Shown: piece by piece, positions 1 through 12,621 of the stretch
Layout: each line of letters starts with the position of its first letter
How positions within the stretch are numbered: position 1 is the first letter of the stretch
Assembly: GCF_003597395.2 (NCBI RefSeq)
Contig: NC_133770.1
Span: 16,823,954 to 16,887,953, forward strand
From: Chelonoidis abingdonii
Taxonomy: Eukaryota > Chordata > Testudines > Testudinidae
Length of the DNA: 64,000 nucleotides
Reading direction: 5' to 3'
Made by a program: the position numbers and the translations under genes
Notes under the pieces: generated by a model
Databases searched by the model: none
What the model saw: only the letters and a program-made list of their open reading frames with translations
Told to the model about the DNA's origin: nothing

Positions 1-282
1 ACATTTACCCAGAACCAGCCGCGACAATGATTTTTGCCCCATCAGCCATTGGGCTCTCAACCCAGAATTCTAAGGGGGGGGAGAGACTGCGGGAACTATG
101 GGATAGCTGCGGAATAGCTACCCACAGTGCAACGCTCCGGAAATCGATGCTAGCCTCGGACCATGGACGCACACAGCCGAATTAATGTGCTTAGTGTGGC
201 CACGCGCACTCGACTTTACACAATCTGTTTTATAAAACCGGTTTATGTAAAATCAGAATAATCCCGTAGTGTAGATGTACCC
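1..282 (-). mobile_element. End of a long TIR element (PIF/Harbinger-like?), copy 1
   Basis: This stretch is the reverse complement of the left end of the element at 29265-31183. Both share the terminal 'gtagtgtagatgtac' type inverted repeat, a block around 'gggaactatgggatagct', and an 'aatgatt...ccagaattc' segment. The element runs off the left edge of the window. It is followed by TAA at 283-285, as at the right end of the second copy, which would fit a 3-bp TWA target duplication. The PIF/Harbinger assignment is inference from that 3-bp site only. No coding frame is supported here. Confidence 0.6.
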
Positions 283-1720
283 TAAGAATAATTCAACTCC
301 AGTTGAAGTCAATGGAAAGACTCTCATTGACTTCAGTGGGCACTGGACTGGGTCCTATGAAACTGCATTTTTACAACCAGCCTTGAGTAAGAGGGTGCAT
401 GTAGCAGAGCTGCCCCAGGAGTGGAACAGAGACCTAACTGTGACTCAGTTCCTCCCCTGCTCTTGTCTTATAGTGGCAGAGTAATTTACTTTGCCTCTTC
501 CCCTGGGGCAGCTTACTTCCCAGAGCCAGCAAGCAGGAAAGAGTATAGCTATAGCTCCTTCCACACTCAGCCCTTCTATAACCACTTCCTTGCAAGAAGA
601 GTATCTAGTAAGTAGCTCCTGCTCTCCCAATCCTGGCAAGAGTAACTGTCTGTACAGAGAAGTAAATGGGTATTATTCCTTCTTACTCCCTCTGTAGGCA
701 AGTAAGGGACATGACAATCTAGCCCTAAGGCCTTTAGCTCAACCGACAGGACCCAAAAGTATTTTATTTACACCAAACTGGTTGAGATCAATTCTCTATC
801 TATCCCTCACTATAACCACATGAGACTTTTCAACCTTTAATAATTTCTCCCAAAACATTAACACATCTAAATTGCACATCTTACATGTATTATGATATAG
901 ATAAATATCAGAAACAACTATATGCTCAACAAAGAAAAAGAGGAATAAAATACATATGTGCAATATGGTCAAGTTAACTTTTGGAACCTCCTGACTTTTG
1001 AGTGTCTGACACTGAATGTTACACCAATACTAGGGGAGGCTGTGGGCATCATATTTAATGGCCCTTATTATTTCACAGGGGAACAAGAGGAGGAAACATT
1101 CAAATGCTAGAGAGAGAGAAACCCAGAGTTATTTGATGTGCACACCTTACAAGCTCTGCAGGTTTCATCAATGATGCTTGTAAATTCTTTGCAGTGTAGC
1201 TATTGCACAGCTTGTAAGTTTCCTTGCTCTGGAGCTAATGGGCTTGTGGAATTATAAGCTCCTTAAGCTCCTTAGTCTAGATCTAAGCGAAAAGCTTGCT
1301 ACAGTTACAAAGCTTCACTACCCCTTGCTCTGAACTTGTTAAGCTTCTTAGTTTACACTCTTCTCCTGTGTCATCTTGTAAATTCCTGTAATCTGTACTG
1401 AACTGTATTATACAACTAAACTACCATCCCATACACATGCATTGAATCTACCCTTAGGTCCCTGATCCTACAGGGTGCCAACAGCCCTCAATTTCTAATT
1501 AAGTCAAAGGGAGAACAGAGTTGTCAGCACCTCGCAACAGGTGCTCAGCACCTCACAAAATCAGGCCCAAGTCAGCAGCTACAAGTTAAATGGAAATTGC
1601 TTGGCTCATAAGCCACCTACATTTTCCCATGTTATAATTTTATTGTAAACCCAAGTTTTTTCTATCCTAGCAAATCTCTGACTTCACAATAAAACCTATT
1701 TCATACCTCCTCTGAAGTTT
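283..1720. other. Non-coding stretch, no gene seen
   Basis: Only short overlapping frames are present at 275-700, on both strands, without domain, splice or codon support. Around 1460-1565 there is a weak copy of an old repeat type (a 'gtgctcagcacctcac' motif that recurs near 10076). I see nothing else that can be named. Confidence 0.5.
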
Positions 1721-1850
1721 CAGGGCAGGATTTTCAAAAATGTTCAGCATCAGCCTAACATTGTTGCTACTAAAGTCAAAGGGACTTTTACTGTTGACTT
1801 TAGTAGCAACAATGTTCAGCCAATATCAAACGCTCTTGAAAATCTCACCC
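1721..1850. repeat. Palindromic interspersed repeat with perfect 23-bp arms
   Basis: The arms at 1757-1779 and 1794-1816 are perfect reverse complements over 23 bp, separated by a 14-nt loop. Outer sequence also pairs loosely ('aggattttcaaaa' on the left against 'cttgaaaatctcaccc' on the right). The whole resembles an old palindromic amniote repeat that I know by its 'gattttcaaaa' end, but I cannot give it a family name. Confidence 0.7.
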
Positions 1851-2278
1851 TCAAAGTTCAATCATTTCTGAGTTACACCCATGAAAATAATGTTGGCCAG
1901 AATTTCCCCGCTTCTTTCCTATTCCAAAGCAAGTAAAGAAAAAAATTCATTCACACAGTGAACAAGGGCCAATTCTGGACCTCACGCAATGGGTAAAGCC
2001 AGTGTCGTTATACCCACTTACACCAAATTTGGTTTAAGTATGGAAATTTTCATCCCTGAGTACAACTATTCTGAGAAGTTATGATTTGACAATGGAAACT
2101 GTCTTGGCAACTTTAATTATAATTATCATGACTCTAATGTTACAAAAACATTGTACCTTTTTCATGTGCAAATGCTGTCCCAAATTAACATATACCTTTT
2201 ACTATCTACTAATTGCATCATTGTTTTTTTTGGCATGCAAGTTACCTGCTTGACTGCTGAGAAAACAACTCTTTCCAG

Positions 2279-2362
2279 AAGAGCACTTAAGCACGTCCTT
2301 AACTCCCACTGACTTCAGTAAGACCTAAGCACATGCTTAAGTGCTTTCCTGAATAAGGGCCT
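2279..2362. repeat. Old palindromic repeat ('gcacttaagca' type)
   Basis: The left side 'gagcacttaagcacgt' pairs with the right side 'acatgcttaagtgctt', around a 'cactgacttcagta' core. Related copies appear near 3728-3800 and 61450-61552. It is non-coding and looks ancient because the arms are imperfect. Confidence 0.55.
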
Positions 2363-3537
2363 TAATCCTGCCTTCACTCACCATCCATCAATGTGAGTTG
2401 CATCCCTGCATTTGAGAGCTGTACCTGATACCCAAGACCTCATAACACAGCATCCTAATCAAAGGGCTGCTGGCCAGGCCACTACTCTACACTTCTGCTA
2501 TCATGAAAAAGCATAATGCAATACAGCTAAAAAACTAAAGTATTCTTCATTTGTCAAAAGTAATTAAACATATTACTGACTTTCTGCACAACTCCATAGC
2601 CAGCTGGGAAAAGAGAAGTATGTCTCCAGATCCATTTGAGTGACAAGGTCACATCATCCCTCTCTCCCTTAGTTACATCTCCATCACTGAGTGTGTGCAT
2701 CATGCTATAAATTAATCTGTAAAACTCTGGATAGACTATCTAATGTAATTAGGTCTAGCTGTCCAAACAAGGCAAAATAACGTGGGATGGCATCTGAGGG
2801 TTCAGATTGGCTTGTAGCCACCAACTGACAGAAATAGGTTAATATACAAATGTTATTCAAGAGGAGAACATAAAAGTAGGCTTCTGTATAGTTACACTTT
2901 AAGAGAGAAAAGATTGGAGAAAAGGTTTCAAGACCTTCAAATTGCAGGCTGAAGAAATGCTGCATGCACTCATTAAGAGCATGATGTGGAAATGACATAT
3001 CTGCTTAAGGCTAGGTTGCTGTTTTTTTCTCCTGGAAGTGACATAAAAAGCTCATAAAATGTAATTTTCCCCATGTAGCTTACAATAAATTGCTATTCAG
3101 TTCATCAGCACAAGCTACTCATCACAAGGGGACACTCAGATGATTGTGAAAAGAATTAAGCAAGTAAAAATGAGGACTAATTGGCTGGAACAGAATTTAG
3201 TAATGGAATACAGAGCCTATCGCCTCTAGATGTTTTCACTCTCCCTGTTTCCTCCTTTGTCTGTCATGGCTATTTATATCGTAAGCTCTTCACCCCATCT
3301 AGGCACAGTGGAGCCCCAATTTTGGCAATACACTAATAGATCACTGCTATGAAGAACTTGGCTCAAGGCAGCAGTGGCCAAAATTTGTTAGTATCCAAAA
3401 ATAGCTGTCCAGTGAGGTGTCTGAAAAAAATTGGTGGACAGTGTCTATGTCACCAGCTCAGAATTTTTGCTGACTCTCAGCAGAAAGGCCAACAACTAAG
3501 ACTGCAAATTCAGCAAAGATCTTAATAACTTGAAGTA
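2363..3537. other. Non-coding stretch, no gene seen
   Basis: There is AT-rich sequence with short random frames. The minus-strand frame at 2705-2998 (97 codons) shows no recognisable domain and I do not support it as a gene. Confidence 0.45.
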
Positions 3538-3724
3538 CACCGCTACCTCGATATAACGCCACCCGATATAACAGGAATTTGGATATAATGCAGTAAAGCA
3601 CTGCTCCACGGGGGCTGTGCACTCTGGTGGATCAAAGCAAGTTCAGTATATAACATGGTTTCACCTATAATGTGGTAAGATTTTTTGGCTCCCAAAGACA
3701 GCGTTATATCAAGGTAGAGGTATA
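3538..3724. mobile_element. Tigger/pogo-like MITE
   Basis: Inverted ends are 'ctacctcgatataacgc' on the left and 'gcgttatatcaaggtagagg' on the right, with TA at both borders. The interior is short and non-coding ('cggggctgtgcactctgg' type). TA target duplication and the 'cgatataacgc' end fit a non-autonomous mariner/Tigger-like element. A second copy of the same family is at 42113-42312. Confidence 0.75.
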
Positions 3725-4659
3725 TCTGAATAATCCCACTGACATTAGTGAGTCAATAGGACTACTCATGTCCTTAAAGTTAAGCATGTTCTTAAAACAT
3801 GGGGTCTAAACTGGCAGAGAGAATGAACCACGCTCATTTCTATAGGAGGTTCGTCAAGGTCAGGACTGAGACATATTGGTAAGGCAACTTTCACTGCTGG
3901 TGCCTATGCAATACCTCTTCTCCAGATAAGCAGAGTATTTCAGTTTCTGTTGCCATCGATCCTGCAATAAATGTGCTTTGTCTTACTTTTGTTTCTTTTC
4001 TAACCTTCTGTGAGCTCTTGAAGAAGCACAAAAACCATTCCCACCACTGGTTGAATCAAATGGCAATGCTATATTAAGCAATAAAGCAAGCCCGTTTTTA
4101 AAATTAAAAATGCCCAAAAGAATGACAGTGAGAGAGGAGGGAAGTAGAGACTGATCTGGTGTGAAAGGACATGAGAGAAATTCATAAATTTATTTTTTAT
4201 TAAACTGGATATGTAAGTTAAATATCTCCCAAGATAAAATAAGTTTTACCTCTAAGACCAGTTCTCCAAGGCACCAATGGCCTCAGAACCTTTAAGGGTA
4301 ATGCTTTTAGTTCAGCAAATTGAAACAACTTCTTCAATGGATTACATTAGGCACACATACTCCACAACATCAGACATAAGTTTCTCCCCGTATCCTCAGT
4401 CTTTTTTAAAACGTTTTTATTATAGCTATGTCAAAGGTAACCCCATTTTAAAAGTTCTGTTTCAATTCCACTTGTTTTCCCTGAAAGATTCCAAACTATT
4501 TATTGAGTAGTTAAAGATATTCTTCCATAAACATGCATTTCTTTTTTATTTGCTTTCAAGACCACAGTGGTACAGCACCTGAACTGAGACCTAGAAATGC
4601 CCATGGGTTTTTCATACCTGGGATGCACTGGGAAGCATTACAAAAGGTTAGCAAGGGGC
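3725..4659. other. Non-coding stretch, no gene seen
   Basis: The first 75 bases resemble the palindromic 'cttaaagttaagca' repeat type. The rest is AT-rich with no supported coding region. The 77-codon frame at 4277-4510 shows no domain. Confidence 0.4.
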
Positions 4660-5276
4660 TAAGGAACATAGATATTGTAAAAATATCTTAAGTAAAATAT
4701 CTTAAGCAAAAATCTTAAATGAACTAAATTGTACTACAGAATCTTCATGGATAGTAATTCCATGCTTGAAAAATAAGAATATAGCAGTAGGGATATATTA
4801 CAGACCACTTGACCAGGATGGTGTTAGTGACTCTGAAATGTTCAGGGAGATTAGAGAGGCTATTAAAATAAAAAACTCAATAATAATAATGGGGGATTTC
4901 AATATCCCGATATTGACTGGGTACAGGAAGGGATGCTGAGATAAAGTTTCTTGACACCTTAAATGACTGCTTCTTGGAGCAGCTAGTCCTGGACCCCATA
5001 AGAGGAGAGGGAGGCAATTCTTGATTTAGTCATAAGTGGAGCACAGGATCAGGTCCAAGAGGTGAATATAGCTGGACCACTTGGTAATAGTGACTATAAT
5101 ATAATTAAATTTAACATCCCTGTGGCGGGGAAAACACCACAGCGGTCCAACACCGTAGCATTTAATTTCAGAAAGGGGATCTACACCAAAATGAAGAGGT
5201 TAGTGAAACAGAAATTAAATGGTACAGTACCAAAAGTAAAATCCCTGCAAACTCCATGGAAACTTTTTTAAGACAC
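4660..5276 (+). mobile_element. CR1 LINE, 5' part (endonuclease side), decayed
   Basis: This is a plus-strand CR1 piece upstream of the reverse transcriptase region. Broken frames encode stretches such as 'NIAGPLGNSDYNIIKFNIP' (5062 onward), which fit the end of the CR1 endonuclease region. Stops and frameshifts are frequent. The element is interrupted at 5277 by a solo LTR and continues at 5945. The 5' boundary is approximate. Confidence 0.75.
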
Positions 5277-5944
5277 TGTAGCAGTGTGGTCACCCACTCC
5301 TGCCCTGAAAGGGCTTGAAGCCAGCCCTGGGAGAGGGTTGGGACTGCGAGCTAAAGGCTCACTGATTGGGGAAGCCGCTGCAGCTGGGCCTATAAAAGCT
5401 AGTGAAGCCAGGAGCTGAGAGGACTCTCCCTCTAGCTCTTGAGGAAGAAGGGCCTGGCTGCTGGGGAGCTGAACAGAGTACCTTAAGTGGAGCAGGGCTG
5501 GGAAAAGGCTAGAGGATCTTGGGGAGCTCCAGCCTGGAAACCCCCCAGGCTGCAGGCCTTGTTAACGGCTGGAAATGGTACTGGGGTTGCAGAGGGGCAG
5601 CCCAAGGGTAGGCAGAGGCACTGGGTCCAAACCCCCCTTGCCGGTGACGAGTGGAATTTACACTGCAGTCTGCCCCAGTGAACAAAATCGAGACTGGCAG
5701 TAGTCATAGTCTGAGGTAAGGTGGGGACAGAAGGTGCGGGTTCCCAGGGGAGAGGAGACCCAGATCTGTGGGAGTATTGCTAGGGGGCAGCACCCTAGCC
5801 TGAAAAGGGCACCGGGGTCCAGGAGGGACTCGGACCCAGCAGCAAGCAGGACACTGGCGTGCAGAGGGCACTCCGGAGCAGGAGATGCTAATTCCCTCCA
5901 CAACCAGCAGGAGGTGCCAAAGGGATGAGTCCCGCCCCATGACA
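5277..5944 (+). mobile_element. Solo LTR inserted in CR1
   Basis: The 668-bp insert starts with TG and ends with CA. It is flanked by a perfect 5-bp target duplication 'gacac' at 5272-5276 and 5945-5949. CR1 sequence continues directly across the duplication. An LTR-type promoter is plausible: 'actgattgggg' (inverse CCAAT-like) at 5361 and 'tataaaag' at 5391-5398. No internal retroviral or Gypsy sequence is present, so it is a solo LTR. A 5-bp duplication fits Gypsy or some ERV families; I cannot decide which. Confidence 0.85.
5391..5398 (+). promoter_or_regulatory. TATA box of the solo LTR
   Basis: The octamer tataaaag lies 115 bp inside the LTR, with an inverse CCAAT-like motif about 30 bp upstream. 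This is the expected layout of an LTR promoter. Activity is unknown. Confidence 0.5.
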
Positions 5945-8085
5945 GACACCATAATAGAGGCTCAACTTAAATGTATACCCCAATTTAAAAAACATAGTAA
6001 AAGAATAAAAAAAGAGCCACCGTGGTTAAACAACAAAGTAAAAGAAACAGTGAGAGGCAAAAAGGCATCCTTTAAAAAGTGGAAGATAAATCCTAATAAG
6101 GAAAATAGAAAAGAGCATAAACTCTGGCAAATGAAGTGTAAAAATATCATTAGAAAGACCAAAAAAGAATTTGAAGAACAGCTAGCCAAAGACTCCAAAA
6201 GTAATAGCAACATTTTTTTAAAAAACATCAGAAGCAGAAAGCCTGCTAAACAACCAGCTGGGCCACTGGACAATCGAGATGCTAAAGGAGCATTCAAAGA
6301 CAATAAGGCCACTGCTGAGAAACTAAATTAATTCTTTGCATGGGTCTTCACGGTTGAGGATGTGAGGGAGATTCCCAAACCTGAGCCATTCTTTTTGGGT
6401 GGGAGATTTGAGGAGCTGTCCCAAATTGAGGTGTCATTGGAGGAGGTTTTGGAACAAATTGATAAACTACACAGTAATATGTCTCCAGAACCTGATGGTA
6501 TTCACCCAACAGTTCCGAAGGAACTCAGATGTGAAATTTCAGGACTACTAACTGTAGTTTGTAACCTAGCATTTAAATCAGCTTCTGTACCAGATGACTG
6601 AGGATAACTAATGTGACTTCAATTTTTAAAAAAGGCTCCAGATGTGATATCAGCAATTACAGTAAGCCTCACTTCAGTACCAGGCAAACTGGTTGAAACT
6701 ATCGTAAAGAACAAAATTGTCAGACACATAGATGAACATAATTTGTTGGGAAATATTCAACATGGTTTTTGTAAAGGGAAATCATGCCTTACCACTCTAC
6801 TAGAATTCTTTGAGAGGTCAACAAGCACGCTGACAAAGGAGATCCAGTGGATATAGTGTATTTAGATTTTCAGAAAGCCTTTGACAAGGTCCCTCACCAA
6901 AGGCTCTTAAGCAAAATAAGCTGTCATGGGATAAGAGGAAAGGTTCTCTCATGGATTGGTAACTGGTTAAGATAGGAAACAAAGGGTAAGTATAAATGGT
7001 CAATTTTCAGAATGGAGAGAGGTAAATAGTGGTGTGCCCCAGGGGTTTGTATTGGGACCAGTCCTATTTAACATATTCGTATGTGATCTGGAAAAAGGAG
7101 TAAACAATGAGGCAGGAAAATTTGCAGATGATATGAAATTACTAAAGATAGTTAAGACCCAGGCAGACTGTGAAGAGCTACAAAAGGATCTCTCAAAACT
7201 GGATGACTGGGCAACAAAATGGCAGATGAAATTTAATGTTGATAAATGCAAAGTAATGCACATTGGAAAACACTCATTGTATATGTATAGTCAGGTTGAG
7301 TCTAAACTAGCGTGTTACCACTCAAGAAAGAGATCTTGGCATCATTATGGATAGTTCTCTGAAATCATCCACTCCAATATGCAGCAGCAGTCAAAAAAGC
7401 GTACAAAATGTTGGAATCTCAGAAAGGGAGAGATATAAGACAGAAAATATCAATTGCCTCTTATAAATCCCAGCTATGCCACATCTTGAATACTGCATGC
7501 AGATGTGATCGCCCCATCTCAAAAAAGATATATTGGAATTGGAAAAGGTTCAGAAAAGGGCAACAAAAATTATTAGGGGTATAGAACGGCTTCCATATGA
7601 GGACAGATGAATAAGACTGGGTCTTTTCAGGTTGGAAAAGAGGTGATTAAGGGGGGATATGACAGAGGTCTATAAAATCATAAGTGGTATAGAGAAAGTA
7701 AAGAAGGAAGTGTTGTTTACTCCTTCTCATAATATAAGAACAAGGGGTCACCAAATGAAATGAATAGGTAGCACTGTGACTCTCTGGAACTCCTTGCCAG
7801 AGGGTGTTGTTAAGGCCAATCCTATAATGGGGTTCAAAAGGGAGCTAGAAAGATTCATGGAAGATAGGTCCATCAATGGCGATTAGCCAGGATGGGCAGG
7901 AACGGTGTCCCTAGCCTCTGTTTGCCAGAAGCTGGGATTGGGTGACAGGGCATGGATCACTTGATGATAACCTGTCTGTTCATTCCCTTTGGGAAATCTG
8001 CCATTGGCCACTTTCAGAGGATAGGATACTGGGGGCTTGATAGACCTTTGGTCTGCCCCAGTATGGCGATTATTATGTTCTTATG
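5945..8085 (+). pseudogene. CR1 LINE, reverse transcriptase and 3' end, decayed
   Basis: This continues the CR1 element after the LTR. Frames encode a basic segment (5885-6331), then 'SVPGKLVETIVKN' and 'IQHGFCKGKSCLTTLLEFF' (6644-6856), 'QKAFDKVPHQRLL' near 6870, and 'MPQGFVLGPVLFNIFVCDLE' followed by the catalytic 'FADD' box (7034-7354). These are the ordered RT blocks of CR1. The frames are split by stops and shifts, so no full ORF2 is left. The 3' end carries the CR1 tail ending near 'cccagtatgg...ttatgttcttatg' at 8060-8085. Confidence 0.85.
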
Positions 8086-8826
8086 TCTGATGGATAAGGT
8101 ATTCTGGAATGTGATGGTGGACAAGAGACTCGCTACTTTCTACATATGGCCAGGAAAGTAGATTACTGCATGTTCTCTATCTTAGAAAATTGACTTAATT
8201 TTATGATCTTCAAATGTGAGGAACCCTAAGAGGGGGCAATTCTCCAAGTGTGGGTTTGTAGAGGATGTGTGTCTTCAAAAGATCTGAAAAAGCCCTTCTT
8301 ATGCTTCAAGAAATGCAGCAAAACAGTTTCAAACATGGTAATAAGGGAATATTTATCCCAAGTCTGCCCTGACGCTTATTCCTATGTTAATCAAGATCTG
8401 AGATGTAAATTTACCTTTCAAGCATCTTTCATCCAAATTTACCTCCCTCACACATAATGTTGATGTCATCTCACTGTTTATTATTGAAAATTTTTGACAC
8501 TTGAAGTGCTGAATCGTGAAATTGGGGTTGTACACTAGTTTGTTGACATTAAAGCAATTGATCCCACATCATTTCAAGATTCCTGTTCTTCTGTTTTTCA
8601 TTGTGCTCTTTATCCTGTCCCTTTGTCACACTGTGGCAGGGATGTGTTCTGCTCCTGCCTCTTTCCAGACAAACTATTTGGAGACCTTCTTCAGGGAAAA
8701 CACGCTGTGATTTATTTACATTTTTCATTCCCACCACCTTTACAGATTGTGCAGCAGTTTCAGCAGTATGCTGGGGCTCTAAAGCTCCCAAGCCAGGCAG
8801 AGGGGAGACTTTCTGTGGCCTTGGCT
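8086..8826. other. Non-coding stretch, no gene seen
   Basis: Overlapping short frames on both strands (8516-8932) reflect chance openness. The 127-codon minus frame at 8549-8932 runs into the hAT element and has no recognisable domain. Confidence 0.4.
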
Positions 8827-9268
8827 TAGAGTGATCATATTTCTCAAAGAAAAAATGTGACACTGCACGGGACTGCCCGACCCTGCCTCTCCCTCCCCCC
8901 ACATGGGGTCCGCTCAAACTACCTGGCATCACCGCTCACCTGAGCTCCTCCTACCCCATGCAGGGCTGACCCGAGACCTCTACCCCCACTACAGGGCTGG
9001 ACCAATTCACCTGGCATCACCACTCACCCAAGTTGCCCAGAGGCTGACTGCCTGAGCCCCACCGCCTAGCACCACCACCTTCCCCCCACACAGTGTTCCT
9101 CTGTGCCCACCTAGGGGGGCACGTCCCACTTTTTTGGCAAAACTGGGCATTTGCCAACTGCAAGAGCAAATGGGACAAATGCCAAGATTTGCCCCCAAAA
9201 TTGGGACATCCAGGACAAGGCTTAAAAAAGGGACTGTCCTGGCCAAAACAGGATGAAGGGTCCCCCTA
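8827..9268. mobile_element. Non-autonomous hAT element with perfect 8-bp TSD
   Basis: The 442-bp insert begins 'tagagtgatcatatttc' and ends 'gatgaagggtccccccta' type, giving short imperfect terminal inverted repeats. Identical 8-bp duplications 'ccttggct' flank it at 8819-8826 and 9269-9276. Eight-bp duplication is the hAT signature. The GC-rich interior has no transposase frame. Confidence 0.8.
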
Positions 9269-9276
9269 CCTTGGCT

Positions 9277-11596
9277 CTACTGACATATAGCTTTTCACCT
9301 TTTTGCTTCCCCCTGTGCACTTCCTTCTTATGCCTTTGTGCCTTCTGAGTTAATGAGGTAATTAGCTTTTAACTCTCTCCAGCATATCCTCAATCTATCC
9401 ATCTGGCACAGTTCTCATATTCAGGTGTACATGAGGCAACTAATTGAAGTTGCAGTGATCAGAGTGCTGGATCAGCTGCTGTTGTCCAGCACTCTGTCAA
9501 ACACACACTTAGATGGGTTGAGAGCTATCAATGAATCCTAACAACATAAGGCCAAATCCTGCACACCTCTCTCAAAATGTTCTCAGGCAACTGGATCTGA
9601 TTTCAATGGGAATTTTATCTGAGTACAGTACATAAGATTTGCCCCAAAATGATATTATGAAATGTAGATACAAATACTAACAGACTGAGTGACATGTGGG
9701 TTATCTGTAAGATTCTGGAATCTGATTCCTACTCTGTCCCCATTTTCACAGGCTATGATCCACATTCTTCTCTTAGTTACACTGTTCCTCTCCATTAAAA
9801 TAAACAGAATACTCCCTGTGTAACTAATAGCCGTTTGATCTTAACTGTTTTCTATCACATTCTGGTAGTATTTTAAGAAAATAGATTAGCTTCTGAAAGA
9901 AACAGGGACTTCTGTACAAATGAGTCCCCTAACCATTCTGTTCAAGGTACAAAATGGTATCACCCATGATTGGCACATTTATTATGTTCTTCTTAGGGCC
10001 CAGATCCTCTGAGTTTTTGTGTTTTCAACCCCTGTTTATTTCAGACAGAGTTTAGAACACCTGGCACCCTGCAGGAGGTGCTCAGCACCTCACAGGACTG
10101 AGTCTTAAGAATATAAACTAAGGCATTACTATCAATTTGGTAAAAAAATCCACTTCTGATACTAGAGTGCAGGCTTTATTTATAGTTTTGATCAACTATA
10201 GGTTTATATCACTTCAAACTAGCATTTCTTTTTATTACCAACTAGTATTTAAAATTGGCCTAACGGACCACACTGGACATCTATTTAGGTAAAATGATAT
10301 ACACAATAGAGTTGCCTCTGGCAATTCTCCTTACCTCACAAAGTCTCCTGTGATTGTTCCCCTTACAGTTCAAATTTATCTTCCTTTGATGATCCCAGCT
10401 AGGTAGATTTCCAAATCTAAAGTCTGAAAGGCTGCATAATTACATAGTGCTAATAATCCAAACTTTTATTATGACTAAAAAACAGAAGAGGCAAGAGACT
10501 TCTAGTAGTGGTACTTTCTCTAATTCTCTCACTGAGCAAAGCATTTACACTAATGTATTACATTTAATGAGGAGTCAGGAACTTGTACTGCAAATAACAG
10601 ATCAGATATAATTGGAATTTGTTCCACTCCACTAACCTACAGAATATCAATAAAAACAATATCCACATTGGATTTTGGGTTCACTTCATTTGCATTTCTT
10701 AATTTAGAGTTTAACTAAATGAACAATAGTAACGACTTAATTCAAATTAAAATCTAGGGCAAAAATAAAACAATTTTAAAAAGCCATTAAAGATTTTTTT
10801 ACAGTCCATCTAAATTAATATTAGCCTTCTTAATATTTTCAATAAATGCTTTTTTATCCTCTCTCCACTGAAACAAACATGAAGTTTTCGCTGTGCAGCC
10901 AAGCTTTAGACAAACCTTGTTAGATCTATTGGCATTATTTCAGGCAATTAATTAATATACATTAGAGTTTTTTAGGAAAAAGTGCAAAGAGTGGCAGTAA
11001 AATGGATGACGCTGTTTTTTAAAACACTGCATTCAATTGAGATAATTGCTTTTATTCAGACACATTCAAGAATGTGAGCTAGCTAGGGATATCCTATCCA
11101 TTAGTTCACGTTTCCTAGGCATTCTTGGCACTGCTCTTAAGTATCAGAAACTCAAACTGCACAAACTGCAACAAGCAAGACATATCTTCCTATATCTCAA
11201 ACTGTAGTGGAAGATTGATCATTAACATATGTTCCCATAAAAAGAACTTAATTAAGGTTGTACATATGTATATATTAATTTAGAATAGTATTATCAAAAC
11301 ACTATTAAAATGTTTGAAAGCCACAATATTTGGAGTTAAGGTTCTGCAAACTACCTCAACTCTGATCTTGTTTCCACTCCCGTTAGTTGACAAACCAGTG
11401 AGGGCCAAATTTCAGACCTAGTATAAGTAGGTACAACTCTATTGCCTCCGTAGAGTTAAACCCACTTACTCCACATCTCAGCTTAGTGCATCGTATTTTC
11501 TAGTCCATTTATATGAAGTGAATAAAGTTGTCTGAGGAGAAGATGTCTAGTCAATTTTTCAAGAGCACTCAAGAGTTTGGAAATTAAAGACACAAT
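9277..11596. other. Non-coding, AT-rich stretch with no gene seen
   Basis: This is more than 2.3 kb without a supported coding region. A perfect 12-bp inverted repeat sits at 9460-9471 and 9485-9496. A short 'gtgctcagcacctcac' repeat motif near 10076 matches one near 1540. The remainder is likely intronic or intergenic DNA without recognisable families. Confidence 0.5.
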
Positions 11597-11601
11597 CCTA
11601 C

Positions 11602-12621
11602 TGTGACACATGACAAGAAAGGGTTAAGCATCCTGCAGGATAAATGACTCAAATTCAAACCTTAAAAACATATGGGGAGATATTGGTGTTTCTGTGTATT
11701 TGTGTATATACAGGTAGAGGTCAACGATGTAATCAAACAGTCCTTGTCTATGCTACAGTCTGTTAATTCAGAGATCAGAATAACATCTTAACATTTAAAT
11801 GAACTGTAAACATAGGATATCGCTGTATTCATCTCTCTTTGAAATGTATAGCAAATCATCGGCGAATTGGTGGAAAAACAGGCAATTGCCTTATGTTAAT
11901 TCATGTAGCTCAGTACCGGTGATGCTTGGGAAATAGACCTACTTCAAAGTCGCCTTGATTGCATATTGTTCTGATAAGGACTCTGACCTGTCAAAGAAGG
12001 TCTGGAGTTGTATAAAAGACCCTTGGGTCCTGATCCTGTCATCTCAGATCTGCTTGAGGTTTCATGCAGGGGAAGCCTAAGCCATAAGGACTGAGATCCC
12101 AGTTCTGACTGGACCGCTTTGAATATAAACATTGGACTATAACCTATGGACTATTTCTGAACGAACTCTTTGCATCTACAAAGCTCTCCATCTCTGCTAT
12201 GAAACAGAATCTCAAGGCTGACTCATGCCTATATGTATACTGTTGTTTTAACCAATTCTCTCTCTTTCAATAAATTTTAGTTTAGTTAATAAGAATTGGC
12301 TGTAAGCATGTATTTGGGAAAGGTCTGGAATATCCATTAAACTGGGAGATAATGTGTCCAATTCTTTGGGACTGGTAGGACCCTTTTGTATACGATGAAT
12401 AAGATTTTCAGAAATCCTCATCAGACCTGACTTGGGTGTCTAGGTGGAGGCCTGAGGCTGGGTTACTTTAAGGAAACTGTGTTGTTGACTTCTGAGTAAT
12501 CAGTGAGGTATAATAGAAGCTGCCTGGTAAGTACTGGAATATCCACCAGCTTTGGGGATTGCCTGTCCCATTCACCCTAATTGAGTTACCTCAGCTGGCT
12601 CTCCTGGGATTTCCAGTCATA
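11602..12621 (+). mobile_element. Solo LTR (ERV-type), family X copy 1
   Basis: The insert starts 'tgtgacacatgacaag' and ends 'ccagtcata' (a decayed CA end). Perfect 5-bp duplications 'cctac' lie at 11597-11601 and 12622-12626. It contains 'tataaaagaccc' near 12012 and a poly(A) signal 'aataaa' near 12271, in the order expected of U3-R-U5. No internal coding sequence adjoins it. A homologous 1.03-kb LTR is at 57704-58731. Confidence 0.85.
12270..12276 (+). promoter_or_regulatory. Poly(A) signal of the solo LTR
   Basis: 'caataaa' follows the TATA motif by about 260 bp, which is the expected position of an LTR polyadenylation signal. The sister LTR has 'taataaag' at the matching place near 58347. 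Confidence 0.5.

Noticed and set aside
5483..5952. Cluster of overlapping frames on both strands
   Set aside because: They result from the GC-rich composition of the solo LTR.
5885..6331. 148-codon basic protein
   Set aside because: It starts in the solo LTR and continues in CR1; only the CR1 part is real coding, from a decayed LINE.
9460..9496. 12-bp perfect inverted repeat as a terminator or regulatory site
   Set aside because: No neighbouring gene, and hairpins of this size occur by chance in old palindromic repeats.
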